A stretch of 64,000 bases of DNA from Pseudogemmatithrix spongiicola (GTDB lineage: Bacteria > Gemmatimonadota > Gemmatimonadetes > Gemmatimonadales > Gemmatimonadaceae), in NCBI RefSeq assembly GCF_030623445.1, contig NZ_CP130613.1, positions 1,984,001-2,048,000 on the forward strand. Reading direction: 5' to 3'. Shown in pieces: positions 47,471 through 55,608 of the stretch. Both the position numbers and the translations under genes were made by a program. The number at the start of each line of letters is the position of its first letter. The first letter of the stretch is position 1. Under the pieces are notes generated by a model. The model made no database searches. It saw nothing but the letters and a program-made list of their open reading frames with translations, and was not told the DNA's origin.

Positions 47471-48277
47471 CTACGGTGCGGCGAGTTCCAGTACGGCGAG
47501 CGCCCCATGGCAATGTGACACGCTGCCGATCAGTACCTCGGCGGCTCGGCCCGCGGCGACCTGGGCCACGAGTGCGTCGGCGGCGAGCACCTCGTCGACG
47601 CTGAACATGCCGACGCCGTACGCACGGTGCACGCAGTGGAACACCGCCGGTCCGTCGATGCGGCGCCCGCGCAGCCGCTCCGTCTCGACGAATGCCCGTA
47701 GGGTCGGTGGCATGCTCCACGCGCGCGCCCCGCGCGTGTGCGGGCAGCGCGCAGGCTCGATGCAGTTGATCGGGCACAGCCATGTCGCGAAGCTGACGTA
47801 GTGCGTGCCGTCGTCACCGCTGCGCTGCCAGGGCACGTCCACCGCCCCCTCGAGCGGCGCAAAGCGCATCATGCGACCCGGCCAACGCGCGCGGGCTCGA
47901 CGCATCACCCACTGCGCCATGAGGTGCGGCATCAACGGCGAGGGGACGATTGCGTGCTCGGCGGCCTGGTTCGGCGACGGCGCCTGAGCCTTGCCATCCA
48001 GATACTCCGCGAAGAACGAGCCCCATTCGCGCGCGACGAGCGTCACCGACGCGGCCGGCGGATCGCGCTCAAGCTCCGCGGCCACCCGGCAGTCGGCGTC
48101 GCGGTCGATCACCAGGAGCCGCTCCCAGCGCAACGCTCCCGCTGCATGGGCGCGCTGCAACTGGCGCAGATAGTAGCTGCCGTAGCAGCCCCCACCTACC
48201 ACGATGATGTCGCCGTAGCGCTGCGGGTCGGCGGACCGCTCCGTCGTCGTCGCGCTAAGGTCGGACACGGCGACCAC
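47471..48277 (-). CDS. Unrecognised Cys-rich Rossmann-fold protein
   Basis: The 268-residue protein begins with a dinucleotide-binding-like strand (DIIVVGGGCYGSYYL, Gly-rich loop 28-33) and an acidic end of the second strand (LLVIDRDAD). A conserved-looking Cys stretch in the middle (WLCPINCIEPARCPHT, Cys168/172/178) is followed by FHCVHRAYG and SVSHCHG. The Cys could bind metal or an Fe-S cluster. I do not recognise the family. The start is GTG at 48277; a second GTG at 48268 is equally possible. It overlaps the SDR gene. Confidence 0.75.
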   Translation of the reverse strand: MVAVSDLSATTTERSADPQRYGDIIVVGGGCYGSYYLRQLQRAHAAGALRWERLLVIDRDADCRVAAELERDPPAASVTLVAREWGSFFAEYLDGKAQAPSPNQAAEHAIVPSPLMPHLMAQWVMRRARARWPGRMMRFAPLEGAVDVPWQRSGDDGTHYVSFATWLCPINCIEPARCPHTRGARAWSMPPTLRAFVETERLRGRRIDGPAVFHCVHRAYGVGMFSVDEVLAADALVAQVAAGRAAEVLIGSVSHCHGALAVLELAAP

Positions 48278-48980
48278 CGTCCACGAACAGCGTCTCGCCG
48301 GTCACGAAACCTGCGGTCGCGAGGTAGCGCACCGCCGCCGCGACATCCTCGGGCGCGCCGATGCGCTGCAGTGGCGTGTCCTTCGCGAAGGCCTCGATGC
48401 GATCGGCCGGCATCCCGGGCGGGGCGAGCACGAAGCCCGGGGCGACGGCGTTCACGCGGATATCGGGCGCGAGCGCGGCGGCGAGGTGCCGCGTCATCGC
48501 CATCACGCCGGCCTTGGCGATGCCGTGTACGCTGTAGTCTGGCCAGGGCTCCTCGGCCATGTGATCGGCGATGTTCACGATCGCGCTGCCGGCCGGCATG
48601 AGCCGCGCGGCCGCTTGGGCGAGCAGGAATGGCGCCCGCAGGTTGAGCGCGATGATGGCATCGAACTGCGCCGCGGTCGTGTGCCCCAGCCGCGTCTTCT
48701 CCATGCCGGCCGCACTATTGACCAACAAGTCGAGTCCGTCGAAGTGCGTGTAGACGTCGTCGACGAGGCGCTCACAGGCGGCGGCGTCGCTGAGGTCCGC
48801 GGCGAAGGCTTGCGCGTCCCCGCCCTGTGCGCGAATGGCCGCAACGACCTCGTCCGCGCCATCGCGTGAGGCGCGGTAGTGCACGCCGACGCGGTACGCC
48901 TCGGCGGCGAGGGCTTCGGCGATCGCGCGCCCGACGCGCTGGCCGGCACCCGTGACGAGCGCGACCTTGCCGGCCGTCAT
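48255..48980 (-). CDS. Short-chain dehydrogenase, pteridine-reductase-like with Y-x6-K
   Basis: The 241-residue SDR has TGAGQRVGRAIA, the Arg-containing NADPH motif seen in pteridine reductases, NSAAGM, and C-terminal FVDGGRRVRP. The catalytic Tyr149 and Lys156 are six residues apart (DYSVHGIAKAG), as in enoyl-ACP reductases of the FabI/FabL kind, instead of the usual YxxxK. At Lys-4 there is His152. The substrate is therefore open: a pterin or an enoyl thioester. Confidence 0.8.
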   Translation of the reverse strand: MTAGKVALVTGAGQRVGRAIAEALAAEAYRVGVHYRASRDGADEVVAAIRAQGGDAQAFAADLSDAAACERLVDDVYTHFDGLDLLVNSAAGMEKTRLGHTTAAQFDAIIALNLRAPFLLAQAAARLMPAGSAIVNIADHMAEEPWPDYSVHGIAKAGVMAMTRHLAAALAPDIRVNAVAPGFVLAPPGMPADRIEAFAKDTPLQRIGAPEDVAAAVRYLATAGFVTGETLFVDGGRRVRP

Positions 48981-48984
48981 GCGC

Positions 48985-49848
48985 CTACGCGCCGATGCCG
49001 CGGCGCTCGCGCACGCGGCGATCCTGCAGCTCCAGCCAGCTGGCCGGCACCTGCATGGCGCCGAGCACGCGGCCGCCCTGCATGGCGCCGTGCCAATCGG
49101 AACCGCCGCTCACGACCAGCCCGAAGAACGCCGCGAGCGAGGCGAGCCGCAGCTCATCCTCGCGCGAGTGGCTCGGATGGCGCACCTCGATGCCGTCGAG
49201 CCCAGCCGCCACCAACGGCTCGATCGACTCGCGCCGGCCGTCGCCACCGGGATGCGCATACACGGCGATGCCACCGGCCTCGTGGATCATCGCGATGCCG
49301 TCGGCGATCTCGAGCCGCTCCTTGTCGACGTACGCGGGCTTGCCAGCGCCGAGCCACCGGTCGAACGCTTCGCGCAGGTCCTTCACCCATCCGCCCGCGA
49401 CGAGGGCACGCGCCACGTGCGGACGGCCGATTGCGCCGCCCGCCGCTTGTTCGAGCACCGAGTCGAAGGTCACGGGAACGCTGGCCGCGTTGAGCCGCTC
49501 GACCATCTGTTCGGCGCGGCGCCGGCGGAATCCCCGGAACGCCTCGAGACGATCCTGCAACGCGTTGACGTCGCGAATGTGCAGGCCGAGCAGATGCACT
49601 TCGTCGCCGCCCTGGTGCACGCTGAGTTCAACGCCGGGTATCAAGCGCAGGCCCAACGCGTCGGCCTGCGCCTGGGCCTCGGCGATGCCGGCCAAGGTGT
49701 CGTGGTCGGTCAGCGCGAACGCGCTCAGGCCCGCGGCGTGCGCGGCCTGCACGGCAGCCGCCGGCGGCAGCGACCCGTCGGAAGCCGTCGAGTGCGCGTG
49801 CAGGTCGACGTAGGACGCGGGCGCGCCCGCGTCCGTCGGGTTCGTCAC
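48985..49848 (-). CDS. PHP-domain phosphoesterase (TrpH/RNase AM-like)
   Basis: The 287-residue protein has the PHP metal motifs VDLHAHSTASDG, LTDHDTLAG, PGVELSV, VYAHPGG and GSDWHG. This matches the TrpH/YciV branch, which includes 5'-3' exoribonucleases and 3',5'-nucleotide bisphosphate phosphatases. Its GTG start overlaps the preceding small gene (GTGA). Confidence 0.88.
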   Translation of the reverse strand: MTNPTDAGAPASYVDLHAHSTASDGSLPPAAAVQAAHAAGLSAFALTDHDTLAGIAEAQAQADALGLRLIPGVELSVHQGGDEVHLLGLHIRDVNALQDRLEAFRGFRRRRAEQMVERLNAASVPVTFDSVLEQAAGGAIGRPHVARALVAGGWVKDLREAFDRWLGAGKPAYVDKERLEIADGIAMIHEAGGIAVYAHPGGDGRRESIEPLVAAGLDGIEVRHPSHSREDELRLASLAAFFGLVVSGGSDWHGAMQGGRVLGAMQVPASWLELQDRRVRERRGIGA

Positions 49849-50111
49849 CGGGAGTACCCGGCCTCGGGCGACGTGTCGCTGGGCTGCGAGAGCGCGAACA
49901 GCCGCTCGAGCTCGGCGTCGCTGAGCTCGGCGAGCGAGGTCTCGCGCGAACGCGTGGCGGTCGGCGAGTAGCGGGTCAGGCGCACTTCGCGCTCATCGGC
50001 CGCGCCATGCACGAAGATCAGGCCGAACTCGTCGGCGTCGTACTGCGTGATGTAGCCGGAGGGATACACCTGCCACTGCTTGCCGGCGATGGAGATGCGG
50101 CGGGTCGGCAT
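49845..50111 (-). CDS. Small hypothetical protein (88 aa)
   Basis: The 88-residue protein (MPTRRISIAGKQWQVYPSG...) is beta-rich at the N-terminus and helical at the C-terminus (LAELSDAELERLFALS). It has no signal peptide. Its ends overlap both neighbours by four nt, which supports that it is real and translated in the operon. Function unknown. Confidence 0.75.
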   Translation of the reverse strand: MPTRRISIAGKQWQVYPSGYITQYDADEFGLIFVHGAADEREVRLTRYSPTATRSRETSLAELSDAELERLFALSQPSDTSPEAGYSR

Positions 50112-50371
50112 CAGGAAAGCTCCACCTGCGTGTAAATGCGCGACGGATCACGGGGGGTCTCCGGCGCGGCCGCGTGCGCGGCTGAAAGGGATTGGGCGCT
50201 GTCCGCCTCGCAGAACTCGACGAACGCACCCGCCAGCTGCTGCTCCTCGAAGACCCAGTATCGACAGCCCATCGCCGTGTAGTGCCGTTCCTTCTCGCGG
50301 AGCCGCTCGAAGAACTTTGCGCGGTCGGCCGGCGGCACCACGATGCGATGGATGGTCAGGGCCCGAGGCAT
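50111..50371 (-). CDS. Small hypothetical protein (86 aa)
   Basis: The 86-residue protein (MPRALTIHRIVVPPADRAKF...) has a beta-alpha pattern with WVFEEQQLAGAFVEFCEAD that resembles a dimeric alpha/beta-barrel fold, but the match is weak. ATGA overlaps link it to the E2 gene upstream and the 88-aa gene downstream. Function unknown. Confidence 0.75.
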   Translation of the reverse strand: MPRALTIHRIVVPPADRAKFFERLREKERHYTAMGCRYWVFEEQQLAGAFVEFCEADSAQSLSAAHAAAPETPRDPSRIYTQVELS

Positions 50372-51711
50372 CAGTTGGTCACGGACTCCAGCGTCTTCTT
50401 GAGGTCGGCCATGAAGCGGTCGGCGTCGGCGCCGTCCACCACGCGGTGGTCGAAGGACAGCGAGAAGTACGCGCAGGTGCGGATGGCGATGGTGTCTTCT
50501 CCATCGGCGCCGGTGATGACCTTCGGGCGCTTCTCGATGGCGCCGAGGCCGAGGATGGCCGTCGTGCCCACCGGGATGATCGGCGTGCCGAAGAGCGAGC
50601 CGAACACGCCAGGGTTCGTGATGGTGAACGTCGCGTCCTGCACGTCCATCGGCGAGAGCTTCTTGCTGCGGGCGCGCTGCGCCAGGTCGTTGGTGCCGCG
50701 CGTGAGACCCGTGAGGTTGAGGCCGTCGGCGTCCTTGAGCACCGGGACGATGAGGCCCGTGGGCTCCAGCGCCACGGCGATGCCGATGTTGTAGCGCTTG
50801 CGCAGGATGACGTCCGTGCCGCTCACCGTGGCGTTGAGCACCGGGTGCCGCCGCAGGTTCTCGACGACGCTGCGGATGATGAACGGCAGGTAGGTCAGCT
50901 TCTGTCCGCTCTCGCGCTCGAAGTCGGCCTTCATCTGCGCGCGCAGCTTGGCGACGCGCGTGAGGTCGATCTCGAAGAAGCTCGTGACGTGCGCCGCGAC
51001 CTGCCTGGCCTGGCGCATGTGGTCGGCCGTGAGCTTGCGGATCTTGTTCATCGGCTCGACGACGTCGCCCGGCCAGGGGTTGAACGTCGGCTCGCTGACG
51101 TGGCCAGCCGGGACCGCGATCTGCGAGGGCAGGCCGGCCGGCATCGCGCCCGTCACCGGCGAGGGCGCCGCGGCCGGCTTCGCGCCGCTGGCCAGATACG
51201 CCTCGAAGTCCTTGCGCGTCACGCGGCCGGCGATGCCGCTGCCGTTGAGCGTGCTGATGTCCACGCCGGCATCGGCGGCCATGCGACGGACCAACGGCGA
51301 GCTCTTGGTGCGCACGCGCTCTTCGAACGAGCCTGCGGGAGCGGACGGCTTGGCCGCTGCGGCAGGCGCACTCGGGGCGGCAGCGACGGCGGCGGGGGCC
51401 GACGGAGCTGCAGCGGCAGGCGCGGGAGCCGGAGCCGCCGGCGCCGCCGGCGCCGCAACCGCCGCGCCCTTCTCCGTTTCGATGCGCGCCACCACGGCGT
51501 TCACCGGCACCGTCGTGCCTTCGTGCACGATGATCTCGACGATCGTGCCGGCGCTCGGCGCCGGGATCTCCGCGTCCACCTTGTCGGTGGAGATCTCGAA
51601 GATCGGCTCGTCGCGCTTCACTTCGTCGCCCACCTTCTTGAGCCAGCGCGAAAGGGTGCCTTCCGCAATGGACTCGCCCATCTGGGGCATGATCACGTCA
51701 ACACGGGCCAT
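50371..51711 (-). CDS. 2-oxo acid dehydrogenase E2 (dihydrolipoyl acyltransferase)
   Basis: The 446-residue core protein has an N-terminal lipoyl domain with Lys44 in STDKVDAEIP, an Ala/Pro linker, a peripheral-subunit-binding domain (SSPLVRRMAADAGVDIS, GRVTRKDFEAYL), and the catalytic domain ending in the HRVVDGADAD active site. It transfers the acyl group to CoA. Whether the complex oxidises pyruvate or branched-chain keto acids is not readable. The E3 gene is absent here. Confidence 0.92.
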   Translation of the reverse strand: MARVDVIMPQMGESIAEGTLSRWLKKVGDEVKRDEPIFEISTDKVDAEIPAPSAGTIVEIIVHEGTTVPVNAVVARIETEKGAAVAAPAAPAAPAPAPAAAAPSAPAAVAAAPSAPAAAAKPSAPAGSFEERVRTKSSPLVRRMAADAGVDISTLNGSGIAGRVTRKDFEAYLASGAKPAAAPSPVTGAMPAGLPSQIAVPAGHVSEPTFNPWPGDVVEPMNKIRKLTADHMRQARQVAAHVTSFFEIDLTRVAKLRAQMKADFERESGQKLTYLPFIIRSVVENLRRHPVLNATVSGTDVILRKRYNIGIAVALEPTGLIVPVLKDADGLNLTGLTRGTNDLAQRARSKKLSPMDVQDATFTITNPGVFGSLFGTPIIPVGTTAILGLGAIEKRPKVITGADGEDTIAIRTCAYFSLSFDHRVVDGADADRFMADLKKTLESVTN

Positions 51712-51741
51712 TATCGCTCAACCTCAGGTCAGTTCGTACGG

Positions 51742-52035
51742 TCAGTTCTTGCGGTCTGTCGGCTCGTCCTTGGCCGGCGGCGCGGGCTGCCGCATCGCCG
51801 AGACCACGAGCCAGGGAAGCGTCAGGGCACCGATGGCGCCGCCGACGAACATATAAATGTACCAATCGCAGGTCGGGATGCCGTCGCACTTCGGGGCTTT
51901 GGTGAAAAACGCCACCGCCTTGCTCACCAGCACGGCGATCATCCCGCCCGAGAAGAATCCGACGACAGACATGAAACAGCCGATGGCGGCCTGACGGCCC
52001 ACCGACGGCTTCTCGAAGTTCGCGGGCGTGGTCAC
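51742..52035 (-). CDS. Small membrane protein inside the dehydrogenase operon
   Basis: The 97-residue protein has two transmembrane helices (about 16-43 and 58-80) joined by a short loop with two Cys (KCDGIPTCDW). The C-terminus is charged and Pro-rich. The GTG start overlaps the E1 beta stop (GTGA). I do not recognise it. Confidence 0.75.
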   Translation of the reverse strand: MTTPANFEKPSVGRQAAIGCFMSVVGFFSGGMIAVLVSKAVAFFTKAPKCDGIPTCDWYIYMFVGGAIGALTLPWLVVSAMRQPAPPAKDEPTDRKN

Positions 52036-53006
52036 CAGCCCACCAAGCGGCGCACCGCGGTCACGATGTCATCGACCTGCGGCAGCACGAAGTCCTCGAG
52101 CTGCGGCGCGTACGGCAGCGGGATGTCATGCGCTGTCACGCGCAGCACCGGTGCATCGAGGTACGCAAAGCAGCTCTCGTTGATGCGCGCCGTGATCTCG
52201 CCGGCGATGCCGCCCGTGCGCGTGTCCTCGTGCACGATGAGCACGCGGTTCGTCTTGCGCACCGTGTTGAAGATCGCCTCGTCGTCCAGCGGCGCGAGCG
52301 AGCGCAGGTCGATCACTTCGACGTCGATGCCCTCCGCGGCCAACTTCTCCGCCGCCTCGAGCGACTTATGCACCGTCGCCGCGTAGGTGATGATCGAGAC
52401 GTCACGGCCCTCGCGAGCCGTGCGCGCCTTGCCGATCGGCACCACGTGGTCGCCGGCCGGCATCACGCCCTTGATGCGACGATACAGATACTTGTGCTCG
52501 AAGAAGAGCACGCAGTCGTCGTCGCGGATGGCGGCCTTCATCAGCCCCTTCGCATCCTCGGCCGTGGCCGGATACACCACCTTGAGGCCGGGCGTGTGGA
52601 TGAAGCCCGCCTCGGGATTCTGCGAGTGGAACGGACCGCCGCGCACGTAGCCGCCCGAGGGTCCACGCACGACCATCGGCGTCGGCAAGAACGCGCGGTA
52701 GCGTGCCGTCGCGACGTAGTTGGTGAGCATGTCGTAGGCATTGGCGATGAAGTCGATGAACTGCATCTCCACCACCGGCCGCATGCCCATGTGGGCCGCG
52801 CCCGCGGCCGCGCCGACGATGCCGATCTCGCTGATCGGCGAGTCGATCACGCGCTGCTCGCCGTACTTTTTCATCAGGCCTTCGGTGACCTTGAACGCGC
52901 CGCCGAAGGCGCCGATGTCCTCGCCCAGCAGGAAGACGTTGTGGTCCCGCGCCATCTCTTCGTCGAGGGCCTCGCGGATGGCCTCGAGATACGTGATCTC
53001 GGCCAT
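52032..53006 (-). CDS. 2-oxo acid dehydrogenase E1 beta subunit
   Basis: The 324-residue subunit has ITYLEAIREALDEEMARD, LLGEDIGAFGGAFKVTEGL, ISEIGIVGAAAGAAHMGMRP and QNPEAGFIHTPGLKVV, the Transket_pyr fold with C-terminal LRVTAHDIPLPYA. With E1 alpha it decarboxylates the 2-oxo acid. The ATG at 53006 is two nt past the E1 alpha stop; the longer frame upstream is out of context. Confidence 0.94.
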   Translation of the reverse strand: MAEITYLEAIREALDEEMARDHNVFLLGEDIGAFGGAFKVTEGLMKKYGEQRVIDSPISEIGIVGAAAGAAHMGMRPVVEMQFIDFIANAYDMLTNYVATARYRAFLPTPMVVRGPSGGYVRGGPFHSQNPEAGFIHTPGLKVVYPATAEDAKGLMKAAIRDDDCVLFFEHKYLYRRIKGVMPAGDHVVPIGKARTAREGRDVSIITYAATVHKSLEAAEKLAAEGIDVEVIDLRSLAPLDDEAIFNTVRKTNRVLIVHEDTRTGGIAGEITARINESCFAYLDAPVLRVTAHDIPLPYAPQLEDFVLPQVDDIVTAVRRLVGW

Positions 53007-53008
53007 CG

Positions 53009-54148
53009 TCACTTCCCTCCCTTGGCGTCGAAGGTGCCCCAGCCTTCGGCGCGCTCCTTGCCGAGCTTCGACACATCCGCGCCTTCGCGGAACCACAGCG
53101 GCTTCTCGACCGGCGGATCGGCGTAGACACCAATCATCGCGTCGAGCGGCTCGGGGAACGGCGAGGCCTCGGCGATGTCCGTCGCGGCATCGACTTCCTT
53201 CGCAACGCGCGCATCGATCTCATCGAGCGTCGCCTGGGCGACCTTCTCGCGGTCGAGCAGCACCCGCACGAACCGGTCGATGGGGTCGTTCTCCGCCGCC
53301 CAGCGCTCGATCTCGCCGTCCGGCACGTACGACTGATTGTCGTGCTCGGCGTGACCCTTGCGCCGGTACGTCATGAACTCGAGCAGCTGTACGCCTTCGC
53401 CGGCGCGCGCGCGGTCCACCGCTCGCTTGGTGCAGTCATAGACCGCCAGCACGTCGTTGCCGTCGCATTGTTCGCCCGTGACGCCGTAGCCGATCGCCTT
53501 GTCCACGAATTGCGCGGCGGCCGTCTGCTTGGACGTCGGCGTCGAGTAGGCGTAGCCGTTGTTCTCGATGACCACGACCAGCGGCAGCTGCTGCACCGCC
53601 GCGAAGTTGATGCCCTCGTGGAACGCGCCGGTGCTCGTCGCGCCGTCACCGACGTAGACCAAGCCGACGCGATCCTCGCCGCGCATCTTGAAGGTCATGG
53701 TCACGCCCGTCATCACCGGCACCATGTCGCCGAGCGGCGAGATCTGGCCGAGGAATCCGCGCGTCTTGCCGGCCTCGCCGATGTCGCCGAAGTGGATGTT
53801 GAGCTCGCGGCCGCGCGTCGGCGAGTCGCCCTTGGCCATGTACTGCTTGAGCACTTCGACCGGCGTCGCGCCCTTCACGAGCATCGCGCCGAGGTTGCGG
53901 ATGAGCGGCGACATGACGTCGCGCTGCTCGAGCGCGTAGCAGGACCCGACCGCGTCCGCTTCCTGGCCCAACGAACGGAACAGGCCGCCGACGACCTTGG
54001 TCTGCCGATACAGCGCCACGAGCCGCTCCTCGAGCGTGCGCGTGAGCCGCATCCAGTAGTAGAGCTCCAGCTTGCGCTCGATCGGCAGCGCCTCGCCCAG
54101 GTGGGGCTGCGCGCCGCGCGAGGCGGCGCGCCCGGACTTGGGAGGCAT
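53009..54148 (-). CDS. 2-oxo acid dehydrogenase E1 alpha subunit
   Basis: The 379-residue ThDP-binding subunit has the ThDP/Mg motif starting GDGATSTGAFHEG and ending IENNGYA, plus LYYWMRLTRTLEERL and YRRKGHAEHD around the phosphorylation-loop position. It directly follows a 103-aa gene (TGAATG) and precedes E1 beta by two nt, so all three are cotranslated from one message. Confidence 0.94.
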   Translation of the reverse strand: MPPKSGRAASRGAQPHLGEALPIERKLELYYWMRLTRTLEERLVALYRQTKVVGGLFRSLGQEADAVGSCYALEQRDVMSPLIRNLGAMLVKGATPVEVLKQYMAKGDSPTRGRELNIHFGDIGEAGKTRGFLGQISPLGDMVPVMTGVTMTFKMRGEDRVGLVYVGDGATSTGAFHEGINFAAVQQLPLVVVIENNGYAYSTPTSKQTAAAQFVDKAIGYGVTGEQCDGNDVLAVYDCTKRAVDRARAGEGVQLLEFMTYRRKGHAEHDNQSYVPDGEIERWAAENDPIDRFVRVLLDREKVAQATLDEIDARVAKEVDAATDIAEASPFPEPLDAMIGVYADPPVEKPLWFREGADVSKLGKERAEGWGTFDAKGGK

Positions 54149-54460
54149 TCAGTAGGCCGGGGCGAACGTGTGCTTGGCGTCGACCTGCGTATGCAGCGAG
54201 ACGAAGAACTTCTTCACGTTGCGGTCGAGACGGCTCTCACCCATCTGGTCCGTGTCGGCTTCCACGAACACGTAGTGGCCGCCTTCCATCTTCACGCTGA
54301 TGGTCAGGCTGGACGGAACCTCGGGCGTGCCGACGCTGCCTTTGAACGTGCGGGAGCGCGCGGTCTGACCGGCCGGCATCATCCCGATCGTGGGGAAGAA
54401 GGCGTCGGCGGTGGCGAGGACGGCGTCGGGATGCAGGCTGGTGCGATGGAAGTGCTTCAT
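54149..54460 (-). CDS. Hypothetical protein (103 aa)
   Basis: The 103-residue protein (MKHFHRTSLHPDAVL...) is predicted to be mixed alpha/beta, with SLTISVKMEGGHYVFVEADTD in the middle and no signal or membrane segment. The stop lies directly before the E1 alpha ATG. I do not recognise it; the tight linkage suggests a role with the complex. Confidence 0.75.
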   Translation of the reverse strand: MKHFHRTSLHPDAVLATADAFFPTIGMMPAGQTARSRTFKGSVGTPEVPSSLTISVKMEGGHYVFVEADTDQMGESRLDRNVKKFFVSLHTQVDAKHTFAPAY

Positions 54461-54486
54461 GGGGGGCTGAAGACGGAAGGTTCGAA

Positions 54487-54933
54487 TCAGTTGCTGCCGG
54501 TCGGCACCACTTCATTCCGGACCTGCTGGCGCCAATCGTCGGTGCGCTGCAGGGCCTGCGTGCTGTCGCGGCGGAAGCGGAATCCCATGGCCCACTCGCC
54601 CGCCGTGATGAACATGATCTTGGCGCGATACGTGCCCGGCTCGGGGCCGTATTCGAGGCCGTTGTAGACGGTCTTGCGGTCGGCGTTCGTCGCGAAGAGC
54701 TGGCCCTCGCCGTTCACGATCGGCTCCCGCGTCTCCTTGTCGTAGACGGTGATCGTGTACGTGATCTGCTCGAGCGCGCGCGGCGGGATGACATCCGGCT
54801 TGAGGCGGATCTCGAAGCTGTCCGTCCACAGGCGCACCACCCCGATATCATCGGGATTGGGACCACAGGCCTGCACCGCCCCGGCGAGCGCCGCGACGAA
54901 CAGGAACGACAGCAGGGGACGGAGGCGAGCCAT
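54487..54933 (-). CDS. Exported lipoprotein of unknown function
   Basis: The 148-residue protein has a leader with lipobox VQAC (Cys23), then a beta-sandwich-like domain (FEIRLKPDVIPP, ITYTITVYDKET, AGEWAMGFRF). GGAG lies six nt before the ATG; a TTG further upstream is not needed. The family is not one I can name with confidence; YtkA/FixH-like proteins have a comparable layout. Confidence 0.72.
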   Translation of the reverse strand: MARLRPLLSFLFVAALAGAVQACGPNPDDIGVVRLWTDSFEIRLKPDVIPPRALEQITYTITVYDKETREPIVNGEGQLFATNADRKTVYNGLEYGPEPGTYRAKIMFITAGEWAMGFRFRRDSTQALQRTDDWRQQVRNEVVPTGSN

Positions 54934-54984
54934 CGGATGCTCCAAGGTGGCGGGACGACCGGGAACCCTTGGAAAATAGCGAGG

Positions 54985-55608
54985 TTACGCGCTCCGGGCG
55001 ACGTGCCGGACCCGCTGGACCACGGTCCAGACGGCCGTCACCGCCAGCAACGTCACCACCCCCCGCAGGACCGCGCCGTTCCAGAGCAGGCCGAAGAAGG
55101 CCTGCGGGGCCGCCAGGATGGTGATGCGTTCAGGGCGCTCCAGGGCACCCACCCCCTTCAGGCTGATTCCGAGCGCGTCGGCCTTGGCGCGGGTGTAGCT
55201 CGTGACCTGCACCGCGCTGAGGGCCAGCAACGAGACACCGACCATGGGCCACGAGCGGTGCGGGCCGTCCGCCGCGAAGAACAGGGCGATGCCCCCGAAG
55301 AGCATCGCGTCGGCCACCCGGTCCAGCGTCGAATCGAAGAACGACCCGAAGACCGTGGCCTTCCCGCTGGCGCGCGCGACGGCACCATCGATCACGTCGA
55401 AGAACGCGGTCAGCCCCAGCGTCCAGCCAGCCGCGTGGATCCAGCCGGCCGCGAACATCGCGCCGGCCACACCGCAGCAGAGCGTGCCCAACACGGTGAG
55501 GGCGTTCGGCGAAATGCCCACCCGCACACACCACGCGACGAGCGGCTGCGTACCGCGCAGGTAGCCGTCGCGGATCGCGTGCCAGAGGGAAAGCGGAAGC
55601 GCCGCCAT
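54985..55608 (-). CDS. CDP-alcohol phosphatidyltransferase
   Basis: The 207-residue membrane enzyme has the family motif DG-x2-AR-x8-G-x3-D-x3-D (DGAVARASGKATVFGSFFDS, then TLDR) and about six membrane helices. It makes a phospholipid from CDP-diacylglycerol; the alcohol (glycerol phosphate, inositol phosphate or other) cannot be read. The ATG overlaps the NamZ-like gene stop (ATGA). Confidence 0.88.
   Translation of the reverse strand: MAALPLSLWHAIRDGYLRGTQPLVAWCVRVGISPNALTVLGTLCCGVAGAMFAAGWIHAAGWTLGLTAFFDVIDGAVARASGKATVFGSFFDSTLDRVADAMLFGGIALFFAADGPHRSWPMVGVSLLALSAVQVTSYTRAKADALGISLKGVGALERPERITILAAPQAFFGLLWNGAVLRGVVTLLAVTAVWTVVQRVRHVARSA

Noticed and set aside
47471-48277. Radical SAM enzyme, from CPINCIEPARC
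   Set aside because: Radical SAM needs CxxxCxxC; here the spacing is C-x3-C-x5-C and the N-terminus is a Rossmann loop.
48255-48980. A plain 3-oxoacyl-ACP reductase call
   Set aside because: The catalytic spacing Y-x6-K does not match FabG, so the product is left open.
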